From Ruminococcaceae bacterium UBA6845 (lineage in GTDB: Bacteria > Bacillota > Clostridia > Oscillospirales > Acutalibacteraceae), in NCBI GenBank assembly GCA_002449395.1, contig DKDP01000016.1:1702-51662 (forward strand): 49,961 nucleotides of DNA. The letters are read 5' to 3'. The notes under the pieces are model-generated. The model was not told the origin of the DNA and did no database searches. It worked only from the letters and a program-made list of their open reading frames with translations. Made by a program: the position numbers and the translations under genes. The number at the start of each line of letters is the position of its first letter. Position 1 is the stretch's first letter. This document shows positions 49,801 to 49,961 of this stretch, piece by piece.

Positions 49801-49961
49801 TATGATTTCTCCCCATTATAATAAACTTAATTATTGTAAATAATTGTCTTTATAAATTATTCTACTCATAAGTACATTACTGCTCTTGTGTGATTATGTT
49901 TTTCTGATAAAAATATTAGTTCTATTTCTTTAACATAATTTTTGAACTGCCCCAAGTTGTG
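49801..49961. other. Intergenic end of window, AT-rich
   Basis: Upstream of the secreted-protein gene; a TATAAT lies on the minus strand near the start codon with only a poorly spaced TTTACA. No gene seen. Confidence 0.4.

Larger units (their letters stand above)
39195..49961. mobile_element. Integrated element at tRNA-Trp (right end not in window)
   Basis: From the tRNA fragment rightward base composition becomes clearly AT-richer. The genes are typical of integrative elements: replication functions (polymerase, primase remnant), two tyrosine recombinases, unknown cargo and a DUF1643 gene. No second tRNA-Trp 3' copy was seen up to the window end. No relaxase or conjugation gene is visible, so mobility beyond integration cannot be judged. 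The stretch 39240-39765 holds no convincing gene. The secreted-protein gene at the right may belong to the element or to another island. Confidence 0.6.

Noticed and set aside
1..49961. CRISPR array
   Set aside because: No regularly spaced direct repeats were seen; the repeats near 44.7 kb are irregular and short.

Overview
The window comes from a low-to-mid GC Firmicute of the Ruminococcaceae/Oscillospiraceae type, close to Ruminococcus. Evidence is a type I dockerin on a large secreted CotH-like protein, a domain-permuted GH3 beta-glucosidase, the redox cluster rex-adhE-HydS-[FeFe] hydrogenase (from memory, an arrangement also found in Ruminococcus albus), a SPOCS/LysM sporulation-type protein and a T-box controlled pheST. 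The species cannot be named from sequence reading alone.

Layout. 1-1157: end of ffh, then rpsP and khpA, closed by a terminator. 1178-8139 (minus): dockerin-bearing CotH-like protein, GH3 glycosidase, 5-formyl-THF cyclo-ligase. 8147-11889 (minus): pheST with its own promoter, Phe T-box leader and attenuator. 11896-21009 (minus): an eight-gene redox/hydrogen cluster, in transcription order rex, adhE, an APH-fold kinase-like gene, two small thioredoxin-like [2Fe-2S] ferredoxins, the PAS-containing sensory [FeFe] hydrogenase HydS, a SpoIIE-type phosphatase and a second [FeFe] hydrogenase; a Rex-type operator precedes rex. 21103-26283: sugar kinase, ChbG/YdjC-like deacetylase, small unknown protein, Gfo/Idh/MocA dehydrogenase with a TIM-barrel epimerase, GtrA-like membrane protein. 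26403-29424: SPOCS/LysM protein and a phage-baseplate-like coiled-coil/LRR protein whose near-consensus promoter contains a LexA-type SOS box. 29474-38912: manA, a SEC-C protein, GPH sugar transporter, purA, argG, a DUF1275 membrane protein, LysR regulator and a secreted SGNH hydrolase with an SLH-like C-terminus.

39195-49961 is an AT-rich integrated element. Its left edge is a displaced 3' part of tRNA-Trp, still followed by the tRNA terminator on the chromosomal side. It carries an OB-fold-like candidate fused by deletion to a primase remnant, a minimal family A DNA polymerase, two colinear 390-residue tyrosine recombinases, a pair of unknown Cys-rich proteins behind a strong promoter, a cluster of GGTTG/CAACC repeats, small leader-like ORFs, a DUF1643 protein, and at the right a large secreted protein followed by an overlooked 55-residue peptide gene. 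The right end of the element lies outside the window.

How the parts work together: the redox cluster couples NADH/NAD sensing (Rex), ethanol formation (AdhE), H2 sensing (HydS) and H2 production or uptake, with a kinase-like and a phosphatase gene that suggest phospho-signalling. The most unusual loci are the SOS-box-controlled phage-tail-like gene at 27994-29424, the kinase/phosphatase/HydS module, the Cys-rich pair with its repeat region in the mobile element, and the 55-residue peptide gene.
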